16,020 nucleotides of DNA from Humisphaera sp. (GTDB lineage: Bacteria > Planctomycetota > Phycisphaerae > Tepidisphaerales > Tepidisphaeraceae): NCBI GenBank assembly GCA_025351525.1, contig JANXVV010000272.1, forward strand, positions 1 to 16,020, written 5' to 3'. How positions within the stretch are numbered: the stretch's first letter is position 1; every line of letters begins with the position of its first letter. Shown here piece after piece: positions 1 to 7,573 of the stretch. The notes under the pieces are model-generated. The model ran no database searches and was not told where the DNA came from. It worked only from the letters and a program-made list of their open reading frames with translations. The position numbers and the translations under genes are program-made.

Positions 1-1
1 G

Positions 2-1975
2 ACACGTTTTCCGGTCGAAGAAAAACGTGTCCCTCCGGGACTACCGCTAAACGAAGAAGATGCCGGAGATATTCTGGTGTTTCTTCCAGGCGTGGAGGAA
101 ATTCGTCGCACGCAGCATCGACTAGAATCGCTTGCGGAAAGGGAAAACATCCTCGTCCTTCCATTGCATGGAAGCTTGCCGGCAGAAGAGCAAACGCTCG
201 CGCTGAAACCTTCGACACGGCGCAAAATTATCCTCGCCACGAACATCGCCGAAACTTCGCTGACGATCGATGGTGTGCGAACGGTGATCGACGGCGGCCT
301 CGCCCGCGTGGCCGGTTACGATCCTCGGCGGGGCTTGGACAAATTGGAGTTGAAGCGAATCAGCCAGGCGTCGGCAACGCAGCGCGCAGGCCGCGCTGGC
401 CGCACGGCACCGGGGCGATGCATCAGGCTTTGGTCGGAGCGCGAGAATAAAGCGATGGCGGCGTTCGATCTTCCGGAAGTCCGCCGGGTCGATCTGTGCG
501 GCACGGTCCTGTCGCTGCACGCGTGGGGCCAGACCGATCCGCGACGGTTCGGCTGGTACGAAGCCCCGGCGGAAGAGATGCTCGCCGCCGCCGAGCGATT
601 GCTGGAAATGCTCGGCGCGCTGACGGCGGAGACGAACGGTAAAATCACCCCGCTCGGAACTCAATTGATGTCGCTGCCGGTGCATCCCCGTCTGGCACGA
701 TTGCTTCTGGCGGCGGCGGGCGAAGGACTGCTGCGCGAGGGAGCGACCATCGCCGCACTGCTGTCGGAACGGGATATTTCGCGGGAGGAAAATACCGGTG
801 GCCCGCGCCAGCCGCGCACGCAGGGGCCGTCGGATCTGCTGTTGCGGTTGGATCTTCTAGCCCGCGCGGAGGCGGATCGGTTTCATCCTTCGTTGCGAGA
901 TCGCGGGATCGATCCGATCGCCGCCCGGCAGGTGGCGAAGACGCGGGATGATCTGCTTCGAATCGGTCGCCGATTGCCACAGGGAAAACAGCGCGGCGAC
1001 CTTGATGAAGCACTGCTGCGCCTGCCGTTGCTTGCCTACCCTGACCGGGTGTGCCGACGGCGAGGGGAAACGGATCGCGCGGCCATCGTCGGTGGCGGTG
1101 GGGTGCGACTCGCGCCGGAATCCGCCGTCGCCAAGGCGGAGTTTTTTATCGCGCTCGATGCCCGCCACGATGAGCGCAGCAAGACCCGCGAGGCGGCGGT
1201 GCGCGTCGCCAGTGAAATTCAAGTGGCCTGGCTTGAAGAAATGTTTCCGCAGGAAATACGGCGGGAGCGGGGTGTGGTATTCGACGTCGAGCGAGGCCGG
1301 GTGGTGGGCCGCACCAGTGTTTCATATCGCGATCTGCTGCTGCATGAGGATCGAAACGCGGCCGTCGATCCGGGGTTGGCGGCACAAGCACTGGCCGAGG
1401 CCGTGCGTCCGCAGGCGGGGGAAATTTTCCGCGGCAATGAAGATGCCGCCGCAATTCTTGCGCGGTTGCATCTCCTCCGCGAAAAAATGCCGGAACATCC
1501 CTGGCCCCTTTTTGATGATGCGGAACTCGGTGAAGTGCTGGCGGAGGCATGTCATGGCAAACGGTCGCTCGACGATATCAAAGCCCTGCCGTTGGCAACG
1601 TTGTTGATGAATCGAATGCACTGGCCGCTCGATCGTTTGATCGAGGAACACGCGCCGGATTCGATTGAGGTGCCGACGGGTAATCGGATTCAGCTGGCTT
1701 ATTCCGTCGGGCAGACACCGGTGTTGGCGGTGCGATTGCAGGAGCTGTTCGGTTGGACCGATACGCCGCGAATTGCGGGGGGAAGGGTGGCGGTGGTGCT
1801 GCATCTGCTGGGGCCGAATTATCGGCCGGTGCAGATCACGGATGATCTGCGGAGTTTCTGGTCGACGACTTATTTTCAGGTGCGGAAGGATTTGCGGGTG
1901 AGGTATCCGAAGCATTCTTGGCCGGAGGATCCGTGGACGGCGGTGGCGGTGGCGCGGGGGAGACCCCGCAAATAG
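2..1975 (+). CDS. hrpB: ATP-dependent RNA helicase HrpB, 5'-truncated by the window edge
   Basis: The frame is open from the first base, so the start and the N-terminal DEAH/Walker A domain (about 200 residues of a roughly 820-850 aa family) lie outside the window. Seen here: the start of the second RecA-like domain (ILVFLPG near 71-91), helicase motif V (ATNIAETSLTI, about 236-268) and motif VI (QRAGRAGR, 380-403). A helicase-associated region follows (TPLGTQLMSLPVHPRLARLL), then the HrpB-specific C-terminal domain, ending in a motif rich in RYPKHSWPEDP close to the stop. This tail separates HrpB from HrpA. HrpB is a cytoplasmic DExH-box NTPase; its cellular role is poorly defined in most bacteria. 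The gene ends at TAG 1973-1975 and is followed after about 160 nt by a hairpin with a T-run. No frameshift is seen in the visible part. Confidence 0.96.
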   Translation, partial: TRFPVEEKRVPPGLPLNEEDAGDILVFLPGVEEIRRTQHRLESLAERENILVLPLHGSLPAEEQTLALKPSTRRKIILATNIAETSLTIDGVRTVIDGGLARVAGYDPRRGLDKLELKRISQASATQRAGRAGRTAPGRCIRLWSERENKAMAAFDLPEVRRVDLCGTVLSLHAWGQTDPRRFGWYEAPAEEMLAAAERLLEMLGALTAETNGKITPLGTQLMSLPVHPRLARLLLAAAGEGLLREGATIAALLSERDISREENTGGPRQPRTQGPSDLLLRLDLLARAEADRFHPSLRDRGIDPIAARQVAKTRDDLLRIGRRLPQGKQRGDLDEALLRLPLLAYPDRVCRRRGETDRAAIVGGGGVRLAPESAVAKAEFFIALDARHDERSKTREAAVRVASEIQVAWLEEMFPQEIRRERGVVFDVERGRVVGRTSVSYRDLLLHEDRNAAVDPGLAAQALAEAVRPQAGEIFRGNEDAAAILARLHLLREKMPEHPWPLFDDAELGEVLAEACHGKRSLDDIKALPLATLLMNRMHWPLDRLIEEHAPDSIEVPTGNRIQLAYSVGQTPVLAVRLQELFGWTDTPRIAGGRVAVVLHLLGPNYRPVQITDDLRSFWSTTYFQVRKDLRVRYPKHSWPEDPWTAVAVARGRPRK

Positions 1976-2008
1976 AGGGAGTGTAATCGTTCGGTCGAAA
2001 CGTTCATT

Positions 2009-2120
2009 GTGGCACGGGCTTCCAGCCCGTGTTTACGGTCAAGATCGAAAGAAAATGTTTTGAAAAATAAAATTGATTGACGCATTGAAGGTTTAAACAC
2101 GGGCTGGAAGCCCGTGCCAC
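2009..2120. repeat. Composite inverted repeat, REPIN-like, GTGG type
   Basis: A perfect 27-bp inverted repeat: left arm 2009-2035, right arm 2094-2120, spacer 58 bp and AT-rich. Each arm is itself a hairpin, CACGGGCT-tcc-AGCCCGTG, preceded on its outer side by GTGG. A REP palindrome is known to carry a GTAG/GTGG-like tag next to a hairpin, and two inverted REPs form a REPIN; calling this one is inference. It lies between the convergent hrpB and larE genes, where such hairpins can also help end transcription. Confidence 0.85.
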
Positions 2121-2133
2121 GGTGGTGTTTTAG

Positions 2134-2158
2134 AAGCTTCGGGAATCGAAGTTTTTTT
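2134..2158 (+). terminator. Rho-independent terminator, probably of hrpB
   Basis: Hairpin AAGCTTCG-ggaat-CGAAGTTT (8 pairs, one of them G-U) running directly into a tract of seven T (2152-2158). It points with hrpB and lies about 160 nt after its stop. The distance is long, and the preceding inverted repeat may also stop transcripts. Confidence 0.55.
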
Positions 2159-2199
2159 AACTGTTGGCGACGAATCCGGGGCTGCGCAGTTCGTTGCAC

Positions 2200-3081
2200 T
2201 CACCGCTGCGCACCGGCTTGAAAATTCGATTTGCTGTTTACGGTGAGGGCGTGCAGGGTTTCGCTGCGGAATCCGATCAGATCGAGAGTGACAAAGTGGT
2301 AGCCGGTTTTTTTGATGCCTTCGACGAGCGATTCGCGGTGTTCGACGGCTCGGGGAAAATCAGTCGGCGGCAATTCGATTCGGGCCAGGTCACCATGATG
2401 CCGCACCCGAAATTGGCGGAAGCCCAAGTCGACGAGAACATCCTCGGCGGCTTCGATTTGCCGTAAAAGTTCCGGGGTGATGGGCGTTCCGTGCGGCACG
2501 CGCGACGACAGGCAAGCCATCGCGGGCTTATCCCATACCGGCAGTTGCAGTTCTCGCGCGATGGCGCGGACTTCATCTTTGGTGATGCCCGCCTCGCGCA
2601 GCGGCGATATTACGCCGCGCTCCCGCGCGGCCAACATTCCCGGGCGATCATCCCCCGCATCGCTCGAATTATTCCCATCCGCCACGACGGCCCAACCTTC
2701 ATCCTTCGCGATCTTGTGGAGTTGATCGTGGAGTTCCGATTTACAGAAGTAGCATCGGTTTGAGAGATTCGCCGCATAGCGGGCGTCGAGATGCTCTTCG
2801 GTTTGCACGAGGCGAAACGGCACTTTCAATTGCTCGGCCAATTGCACGGCATCGCGCATTTCCCGCGTTGGGTAGCTGGGTGAAACACCGATGCACGCCA
2901 GTGATCGCGCGGCCAACTGCTCATGCGCCACGGCCATCACCAATGCGCTGTCCACTCCCCCGGAGTACGCTACCAGGACAGAGCGGCATTCGCGGAGAAC
3001 ATGGCGAAGGTGATCGAGCTTGCGTTGTGTTTCGGGTGACAGCACGGGGTGGATTATATCGAGACACCGTTCGATGTTCAC
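2200..3081 (-). CDS. larE: ATP-dependent sacrificial sulfur transferase LarE
   Basis: LarE adds sulfur to a nicotinic-acid-derived dinucleotide during synthesis of the nickel-pincer nucleotide cofactor (made with LarB and LarC, used by LarA-type racemases). Seen here in 293 aa: the PP-loop SGGVDS (residues 40-45) that binds ATP, NRCYFC with Cys110 and Cys113, DGNNSSD (about 135-141), and AMACLSSR with Cys190 in the position of the sulfur-donating cysteine. CxxC plus the third cysteine resembles the three-cysteine LarE type, reported to carry an Fe-S cluster instead of sacrificing the cysteine; this is recalled family knowledge, not proven here. The chosen start is GTG (3081-3079) with a weak GGA upstream; a second in-frame GTG at 3045-3043 is possible. 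larA, larB and larC are not in the window. It is divergent from hsp20. Confidence 0.92.
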   Translation of the reverse strand: MNIERCLDIIHPVLSPETQRKLDHLRHVLRECRSVLVAYSGGVDSALVMAVAHEQLAARSLACIGVSPSYPTREMRDAVQLAEQLKVPFRLVQTEEHLDARYAANLSNRCYFCKSELHDQLHKIAKDEGWAVVADGNNSSDAGDDRPGMLAARERGVISPLREAGITKDEVRAIARELQLPVWDKPAMACLSSRVPHGTPITPELLRQIEAAEDVLVDLGFRQFRVRHHGDLARIELPPTDFPRAVEHRESLVEGIKKTGYHFVTLDLIGFRSETLHALTVNSKSNFQAGAQR

Positions 3082-3089
3082 GCGATTCC

Positions 3090-3127
3090 ATTATTTAGCC
3101 GCTCCGCCTGCGGAACGGCTAAATAAT
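3090..3127. repeat. Perfect-ended hairpin between larE and hsp20
   Basis: Inverted repeat with 18-nt arms (3090-3107 and 3110-3127) and one mismatch. The outer part is ATTATTTAGCCG / CGGCTAAATAAT. In larE mRNA it would lie just 5' of the short GGA and the GTG start, so it could affect translation, or it may simply be another dispersed repeat. Confidence 0.7.
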
Positions 3128-3253
3128 CAAGACCGGCCTTTGGTGCTTCCCCTGTACGCCAGCCATTCATATGATGGGCGCAACCGTGAGCTGGAAAACA
3201 TAGCGATTGCCGTCCCATGGGCCCGTTCACGAATCAGACGATCGGAGAGTGTC

Positions 3254-3682
3254 ATGCCAGTCGATACCGCCACTGAACTGCCCTTCGGCCATTTGAAAAA
3301 TCAGATGGGCAAGCTGATGGATCAAATGCAAAAGGGGTTTTACGCGTTTTCGCCCAATGAGACGTGGACGCCGCTCGTCAATCTTTACGAAAGCGAGGAG
3401 AGCTATATTGTCTGCGTCGACCTTGCCGGCGTGGTGAAGGATGAGATCGACCTGCAGGTTCATCGGCAGTGCCTGACGCTTCGGGGCAATCGGCAGGTTC
3501 CGACGCAGCCGCGAGAGGATGCGGGGGATGTGCCGGTGCCGAGGTATCGCGTGCATTTGATGGAGATCGATCACGGGCATTTTGTGCGTGAGGTCGAACT
3601 GCCGTGCGATGTGGAGAGTGACAAGATCGTCGCGGAGTACCGCAACGGGCTGTTGTGGATTGAACTGCCTAAGAAAAAATGA
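3254..3682 (+). CDS. Small heat shock protein, Hsp20 / alpha-crystallin family
   Basis: 142 aa; an ATP-independent cytoplasmic holdase that keeps unfolding proteins soluble. An N-terminal arm of about 30 residues is followed by the alpha-crystallin domain (about 36-140) starting at WTPLVNLYESEESYIVCVDLAG and ending in the classic NGLLWIELPKKK, the G-x-L-x-I-x-x-P-K signature of the family. There is almost no C-terminal extension, and I see no I-x-I oligomerisation motif after the domain. ATG 3254 was chosen because GGAGAG (3244-3249) precedes it; the longer open frame to 3020 would run back over the larE start. The stop (3680-3682) overlaps a possible lon start (ATGA), so the two genes are probably one operon. 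No CIRCE element is seen upstream. Confidence 0.93.
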   Translation: MPVDTATELPFGHLKNQMGKLMDQMQKGFYAFSPNETWTPLVNLYESEESYIVCVDLAGVVKDEIDLQVHRQCLTLRGNRQVPTQPREDAGDVPVPRYRVHLMEIDHGHFVREVELPCDVESDKIVAEYRNGLLWIELPKKK

Positions 3683-3687
3683 AAGGA
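3682..3687 (+). promoter_or_regulatory. Ribosome binding site that favours the second ATG of lon
   Basis: AAAGGA lies just before ATG 3691, with a short 3-nt gap. The first ATG (3679) overlaps the hsp20 stop as ATGA and has no Shine-Dalgarno of its own, but could be used by translational coupling. The choice adds or removes only four residues (MKGL). Confidence 0.45.
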
Positions 3688-3690
3688 CTC

Positions 3691-6111
3691 ATGGCTGAAT
3701 CTCAAATCATTGAACGCACTCCCACCAGTACGATCATTCGTTCTGCGGGCGGCAACGGGCAGACGCTGACGATTCCCCTGCTGCTGCCGATCCTGCCGAT
3801 TCGCAACATCGTCGTCTTTCCCGGCACGGTTATGCCTTTGAACGTCGGACGGCAGAAGAGTAAAAATCTGCTCGACGAAGTGATGCCGGGTGAGAAAATT
3901 ATCGGGGTGGTCGCCCAGAAAAATCCCGAATCCGAGGATCCGCATCACCCCGATCTCAACACCGTCGGGGTGGCCTGCATGATTCTCAAGCTCTTCAAAC
4001 TGCCCGATGGCAATCAGTCCATCATCGTTCACGGGCTGACGCGATTTCGGCTGATGGGCATCGAGCAGACCGAACCGTTTCTGCTCGGGCGGGTGGAAGT
4101 GCTTGAAGAAGTGCTGGAGCCATCCGCTGAATTTGAGGCGTTGGTGGCGTCGGTGCGGTTGCAGGCGAATCGGGTGATCGAGCTGTCGCCAAACACGCCG
4201 GATGAAGCGGCGCAAGTGCTGAACAGCATCACCCAACCTTCGGCGCTCGCCGATTTTCTCGCGGCGAATCTGCAGGCCGACACCGCCGACAAGCAGAAAT
4301 TGCTCGAAGAACTCGATATCGAAAAGCGCCTTCGTCAGATCGCCGGCCGGCTCGCCACTCAATTGGATGTGCTGGAATTGCAGTCGAAGATACAGTCGCA
4401 GGTGAAGGAGAACATCGACAAGTCGCAGCGCCGCTATTATCTGCAGGAGCAGATGAAGGCGATTCGCAAGGAGCTTGGCGAAGGCGATCCCAATGGTTCC
4501 AGTGAGGTCGAGTCGTTGCGTGAGAAACTCGTCGCCGCCAAACCGCCGGAAGGGGTGATGAGGGAGGCCGACCGCGAGTTGGGCCGGTTGGAATCCATAC
4601 CCTCCGCCTCGCCGGAATATGGCGTCATTCGCACCTATCTTCAAATTCTCAGCGAACTGCCCTGGAGCAATTCCACCGTCGACAAACTGGATCTGGCGGA
4701 AGCCAAAAAGATTCTCGATCGGGATCATCACGATCTGGAAAAAGTGAAACGGCGGATTCTGGAATATCTGGCCGTCCGCAAACTGAAGCCCGAGGGCGGC
4801 GGGGCGATTCTGTGCTTTCTTGGCCCGCCCGGCGTTGGTAAAACCTCGCTCGGCAAGAGCATTGCCGAGGCGATGGGGCGCAAGTTTATCCGCGTGGCGC
4901 TCGGTGGCGTGCGCGATGAGGCGGACATTCGCGGCCATCGGCGAACATACATCGGATCGATGCCTGGCCGGGTGATTGCCGAGCTGCGCAAGGCCGGCAC
5001 CAACAATCCGGTGATGATGCTCGATGAGGTCGACAAGCTCGGCAACGATTTTCGCGGCGACCCCTCTTCGGCACTGCTCGAAGTGCTCGACCCGGCTCAA
5101 AATAACACGTTCACCGATCACTATTTGGATGTGCCGTTCGATCTTTCCAAAGTGCTTTTCATCGCCACCGCCAATTCGATGGACAACGTGCCCGGCCCGC
5201 TGCGCGACCGCATGGAGGTGATCGAAATCCCCGGCTATACGCAGAACGACAAACTGCACATCGCCAAACGCTATCTCGTCCCGCGACAACTCGATGCGAA
5301 TGGTGTGGGCCTGAAGCACGTCAAATTCAAGGACTCCGCCTTGAAGCTTGTGATCGAAAGTTACACGCGCGAAGCGGGCGTTCGGAATCTCGAGCGGAGC
5401 ATCGGTTCGGTCGTGCGGGGGATTGCCGCCGAACTGGTCGGGGGTAAAACGGAGAAGGTGGTGGTCGATGAAAAGACCGTCGGCAAATTTCTCGGCCCGA
5501 TCCGTTTCGAGCCGGAACTGGCCAGCCGTACCAGCGTCGCCGGCGTGGCGACGGGCATGGCGTACACGCCGGTCGGCGGCGACATCCTCTTCATCGAAGC
5601 CACCCGCATGCCCGGCAAGGGCGGAATCATTTTGACGGGTCAGATCGGGGATGTGATGAAAGAATCCGCGACGGCGGCGTTCAGCCTGATCCGCTCGCGT
5701 GCCGAGGAACTGGGCATCGACCCGAAATTACTGGCTGAGAGCGACGTGCATATTCACGTGCCCGCCGGCGCAATCCCGAAAGATGGTCCGAGCGCCGGGG
5801 TGGCGATGTTTACCGCGCTTGCCTCGCTGTTTCTCAATAAGCCGGTGCCGTTCGATCTGGCGATGACCGGTGAAATCACCCTGCGCGGTTTGGTGCTGCC
5901 GATCGGTGGACTGAAGGAAAAAACGCTGGCTGCCAAGCGGGCCGGTATCAAGCAGGTGATCGTGCCGAAACGCAATCAGAAAGATCTGCCCGAGATTCCC
6001 GATGAGGTGAAAAACACGCTGAAGTTCCATTTTGTCGAAAATATCGATCAGGTGTTGGAAATTGCGCTGAATGTTAAAAAGCCGCATAAAAAGAAGGTCG
6101 CGAAGGTTTAG
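3691..6111 (+). CDS. lon: ATP-dependent protease La (Lon)
   Basis: 806 aa, the usual bacterial Lon length. Lon is a cytoplasmic hexameric AAA+ serine protease that degrades misfolded and selected regulatory proteins. Domains in order (numbering from ATG 3691): LON substrate-binding domain from about residue 30 (LLPILPIRNIVVFPG), a helical/coiled-coil region (about 210-300), the AAA+ module with Walker A GPPGVGKT (378-385) and Walker B MMLDEVDK (Asp445, Glu446), and the protease domain with catalytic Ser701 in DGPSAG and Lys742 in GGLKEK. All catalytic residues are intact. The Lys-rich tail (KKPHKKKVAKV) is a local feature. It sits 8 nt after hsp20, so a heat-stress operon is likely, and is followed at 48 nt by the Fur-family gene. 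Confidence 0.98.
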   Translation: MAESQIIERTPTSTIIRSAGGNGQTLTIPLLLPILPIRNIVVFPGTVMPLNVGRQKSKNLLDEVMPGEKIIGVVAQKNPESEDPHHPDLNTVGVACMILKLFKLPDGNQSIIVHGLTRFRLMGIEQTEPFLLGRVEVLEEVLEPSAEFEALVASVRLQANRVIELSPNTPDEAAQVLNSITQPSALADFLAANLQADTADKQKLLEELDIEKRLRQIAGRLATQLDVLELQSKIQSQVKENIDKSQRRYYLQEQMKAIRKELGEGDPNGSSEVESLREKLVAAKPPEGVMREADRELGRLESIPSASPEYGVIRTYLQILSELPWSNSTVDKLDLAEAKKILDRDHHDLEKVKRRILEYLAVRKLKPEGGGAILCFLGPPGVGKTSLGKSIAEAMGRKFIRVALGGVRDEADIRGHRRTYIGSMPGRVIAELRKAGTNNPVMMLDEVDKLGNDFRGDPSSALLEVLDPAQNNTFTDHYLDVPFDLSKVLFIATANSMDNVPGPLRDRMEVIEIPGYTQNDKLHIAKRYLVPRQLDANGVGLKHVKFKDSALKLVIESYTREAGVRNLERSIGSVVRGIAAELVGGKTEKVVVDEKTVGKFLGPIRFEPELASRTSVAGVATGMAYTPVGGDILFIEATRMPGKGGIILTGQIGDVMKESATAAFSLIRSRAEELGIDPKLLAESDVHIHVPAGAIPKDGPSAGVAMFTALASLFLNKPVPFDLAMTGEITLRGLVLPIGGLKEKTLAAKRAGIKQVIVPKRNQKDLPEIPDEVKNTLKFHFVENIDQVLEIALNVKKPHKKKVAKV

Positions 6112-6159
6112 GCACCGTCTCCGCCCGCCGGTGCTGCGGGCCAGCTAAACTCACCTGCC

Positions 6160-6684
6160 ATGGCGAAGACGTCACAAATTTTGCCGAACATCCCCAAGAT
6201 GTCGGCCACTCCGCGTCCGGAGTCCTTGCCTTATGAACCGGTTTGCGCGGTGTTTCGACGCTACTTGCATCAGGCGAAGCTCAAATTCACCCCGGAACGC
6301 GCGATGATTCTGGATGCCGTGTTGCGGAAGGAAGGGTTATTCGAACCGGAGGGATTGATCGATTACCTCAAAAGTTTGGGGCATCGCGTCAGCCGTGCGA
6401 CCGTGTATCGAACCCTGAGCCATCTACAGGATGCCGGGATTCTCAAGCAGGTTTTCTTCGACAATAAACAGTCTTATTATGAAGTGATTGCCGGTCGCCA
6501 GACCCACGACTATTTGATCTGTGTCGCAACGGGGCGGGTGATCGAATTCAACAGCGACAAACTGCGGATGCTGCGGGATGAAGTCTGTCTGCAGCACGGT
6601 TACGATCCCATTTCACACCGATTTCAGATCTTCGGCCTCAGTCCCGAAGGAAAATCGTTGCCGCAGAACACGGCCAAGCCTTGA
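6160..6684 (+). CDS. Fur-family transcriptional regulator lacking the structural-zinc CxxC
   Basis: 174 aa. Fur proteins are dimeric metal- or peroxide-sensing repressors. Seen: an N-terminal extension of about 30 residues, the winged helix (FTPERAMILDAV about 43-54; recognition helix around VSRATVYRTL 77-86), then the dimerisation/metal domain with HDYLIC (116-121) and VIEF (127-130). In canonical Fur the last part reads LICxxCGxVIEF; here it is LICVATGRVIEF, so the second cysteine is Thr124 and the usual structural zinc site cannot form. Retained possible metal ligands are His116, Asp117, Glu129, His146 and His153. I recall similar CVxTG forms in other planctomycete Fur-like proteins. ATG 6160 has no clear Shine-Dalgarno; ATG 6199 is an alternative. 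Whether it senses iron, zinc, manganese or peroxide cannot be told. It may be co-transcribed with lon (48-nt gap). Confidence 0.87.
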   Translation: MAKTSQILPNIPKMSATPRPESLPYEPVCAVFRRYLHQAKLKFTPERAMILDAVLRKEGLFEPEGLIDYLKSLGHRVSRATVYRTLSHLQDAGILKQVFFDNKQSYYEVIAGRQTHDYLICVATGRVIEFNSDKLRMLRDEVCLQHGYDPISHRFQIFGLSPEGKSLPQNTAKP

Positions 6685-6690
6685 TCCGAC

Positions 6691-6720
6691 AGGATCGAAC
6701 AAGATCGAAAAAGATCGAAC
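6691..6720. repeat. Three tandem 10-bp units aRgatcgaaM
   Basis: AGGATCGAAC, AAGATCGAAA and AAGATCGAAC follow one another directly after the Fur-family stop. The third unit is also the outer end of the foldback element that follows. Could be protein-binding sites or slippage products. Confidence 0.7.
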
Positions 6721-6862
6721 TTTATTTGGAAGTGTGAACGCGGCGAAGCCGCCTCCGATTCGGAGCGGGCTTCAACGAGCCTGGGATGGAAAACGACCGT
6801 TCTCGCCCGCTCCGAATCGGAGGTGATTTTGATGTCCACGGTTCCAAATAAAGTTCGATCTT
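6711..6862. repeat. Foldback element copy A (152 bp)
   Basis: Flanking arms 6711-6731 and 6842-6862 are a perfect 21-bp inverted repeat. Inside is a second perfect 19-bp inverted repeat (6752-6770 / 6805-6823), whose arms contain the palindrome CTCCGATTCGGAG. The core, read on the - strand, matches copy B at 7027-7176: it starts GGAACCGTGGACATCAAAAT and ends near CACACTTCC, with about 45 variable bases in the middle. No reading frame or transposase is present, so if mobile it is non-autonomous. Confidence 0.9.
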
Positions 6863-7026
6863 GTAGTATAAACGCCTTCACACCCGATTTGCATGTCCTG
6901 TTCGAGAGTACCAGCCACACGATTTATTGATGCGCCTGTTTGAGGAGTACGCATCTGAGATTCTTAATATTTACTCGTAATACTTTGTCGTTTCTCATCG
7001 CTTTATGAAGGGGGAGAATACTTGTC

Positions 7027-7176
7027 GTCATTCATTCTTTTCGGAACCGTGGACATCAAAATCACCTCCGATTCGAAGCGGTCATTATCGCTTGTTTTAA
7101 ACGGGGAGGTCGTCGAAGCCCGCTCCGAATCGGAGGCGGCTTCGCCGCGTCCACACTTCCGAAAAGAACGAATGAC
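7027..7176. repeat. Foldback element copy B (150 bp), opposite orientation to copy A
   Basis: The core shares GGAACCGTGGACATCAAAAT, CACCTCCGATTC, GAAGCCCGCTCCGAATCGG and GGCGGCTTCGCCGCG with copy A, but the flanking arms (7027-7046 and 7157-7176) are a different sequence. They still pair with each other at 19 of 20 positions. The middle (about 7081-7112) is unlike copy A. Confidence 0.88.
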
Positions 7177-7190
7177 TCCCGGCACGGGAG
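7160..7190 (-). terminator. Possible terminator on the - strand
   Basis: Read on the - strand, CTCCCG-tgc-CGGGAG (7190-7176) is followed by TCATTCGTTCTTTT. The T-rich tail is the outer arm of foldback copy B. It would end a short transcript that includes the 17-residue frame at 7274-7221. Confidence 0.35.
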
Positions 7191-7220
7191 CCGCTCAGCC
7201 CGACTGAAGAAGCCTACGAC

Positions 7221-7274
7221 TTAACACATCGCCGCAAACGTAGCCGCCGCCAGCAGCGCAATTTTGATCTTCAT
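7221..7274 (-). other. 17-residue signal-peptide-like frame, possible gene remnant
   Basis: ATG at 7274-7272, TAA at 7223-7221; the peptide is MKIKIALLAAATFAAMC. It has a charged start, an Ala/Leu-rich core and a final Cys, like the first part of an exported protein or lipoprotein, and then stops. It may be the truncated start of a lost gene (foldback copy B lies just downstream), a leader peptide, or chance. There is no clear ribosome binding site. The overlapping Cys-rich frame at 7195-7407 is less convincing. I see nothing else in 7275-7485. Confidence 0.25.
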
Positions 7275-7485
7275 GGTCCAAAAACGCGGGTTTGCCATAG
7301 TCGATGTAAAAAGGGTAAGCACTTCGGTCTCCATGCAGGTTGTAATAACAATCGCAATGCCATGCCGGAATTTGGCAGAAGATACCGCCTCGGCAACAAA
7401 TTTCCAAGAAGATTCCGCATTTGTGTGGCCGGGAGATTTGGGCGGCCTATGCTTTATGTTGCCGTTTTGCCACGAGGTTGTTTGT

Positions 7486-7502
7486 ATTGGAAGTCTTCCA
7501 AT
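7486..7502. promoter_or_regulatory. 17-bp perfect palindrome upstream of the AraC-type gene
   Basis: ATTGGAAG-T-CTTCCAAT, 113 bp before the AraC-type start. Its size suits a dimeric regulator's operator. AraC proteins usually bind direct repeats, so the ligand could be another factor. Confidence 0.3.
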
Positions 7503-7573
7503 AAGCGGCTGAAAGGTCTTTTTAAAAGCAATTGTATGAAAGTTGCGAAAATGTGTGTTTAAGTCCAGACGAT

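Noticed and set aside
3128..3253. Search for a CIRCE operator or heat-shock promoter before hsp20
   Set aside because: No TTAGCACTC-N9-GAGTGCTAA or close variant; no convincing -35/-10 pair.
3571..5319. 582-codon open frame on the - strand opposite lon
   Set aside because: It lies antisense to a fully intact lon, its His/Arg/Gln-rich translation looks like a shadow of GC-rich codons, and no ribosome site or family is visible.
7195..7407. Cys-rich 70-codon frame (CCRGGIFCQ...WHCDCYYN) on the - strand
   Set aside because: TTG start without a ribosome site, and it overlaps the more signal-like 17-residue frame; the composition is curious but not enough for a gene call.
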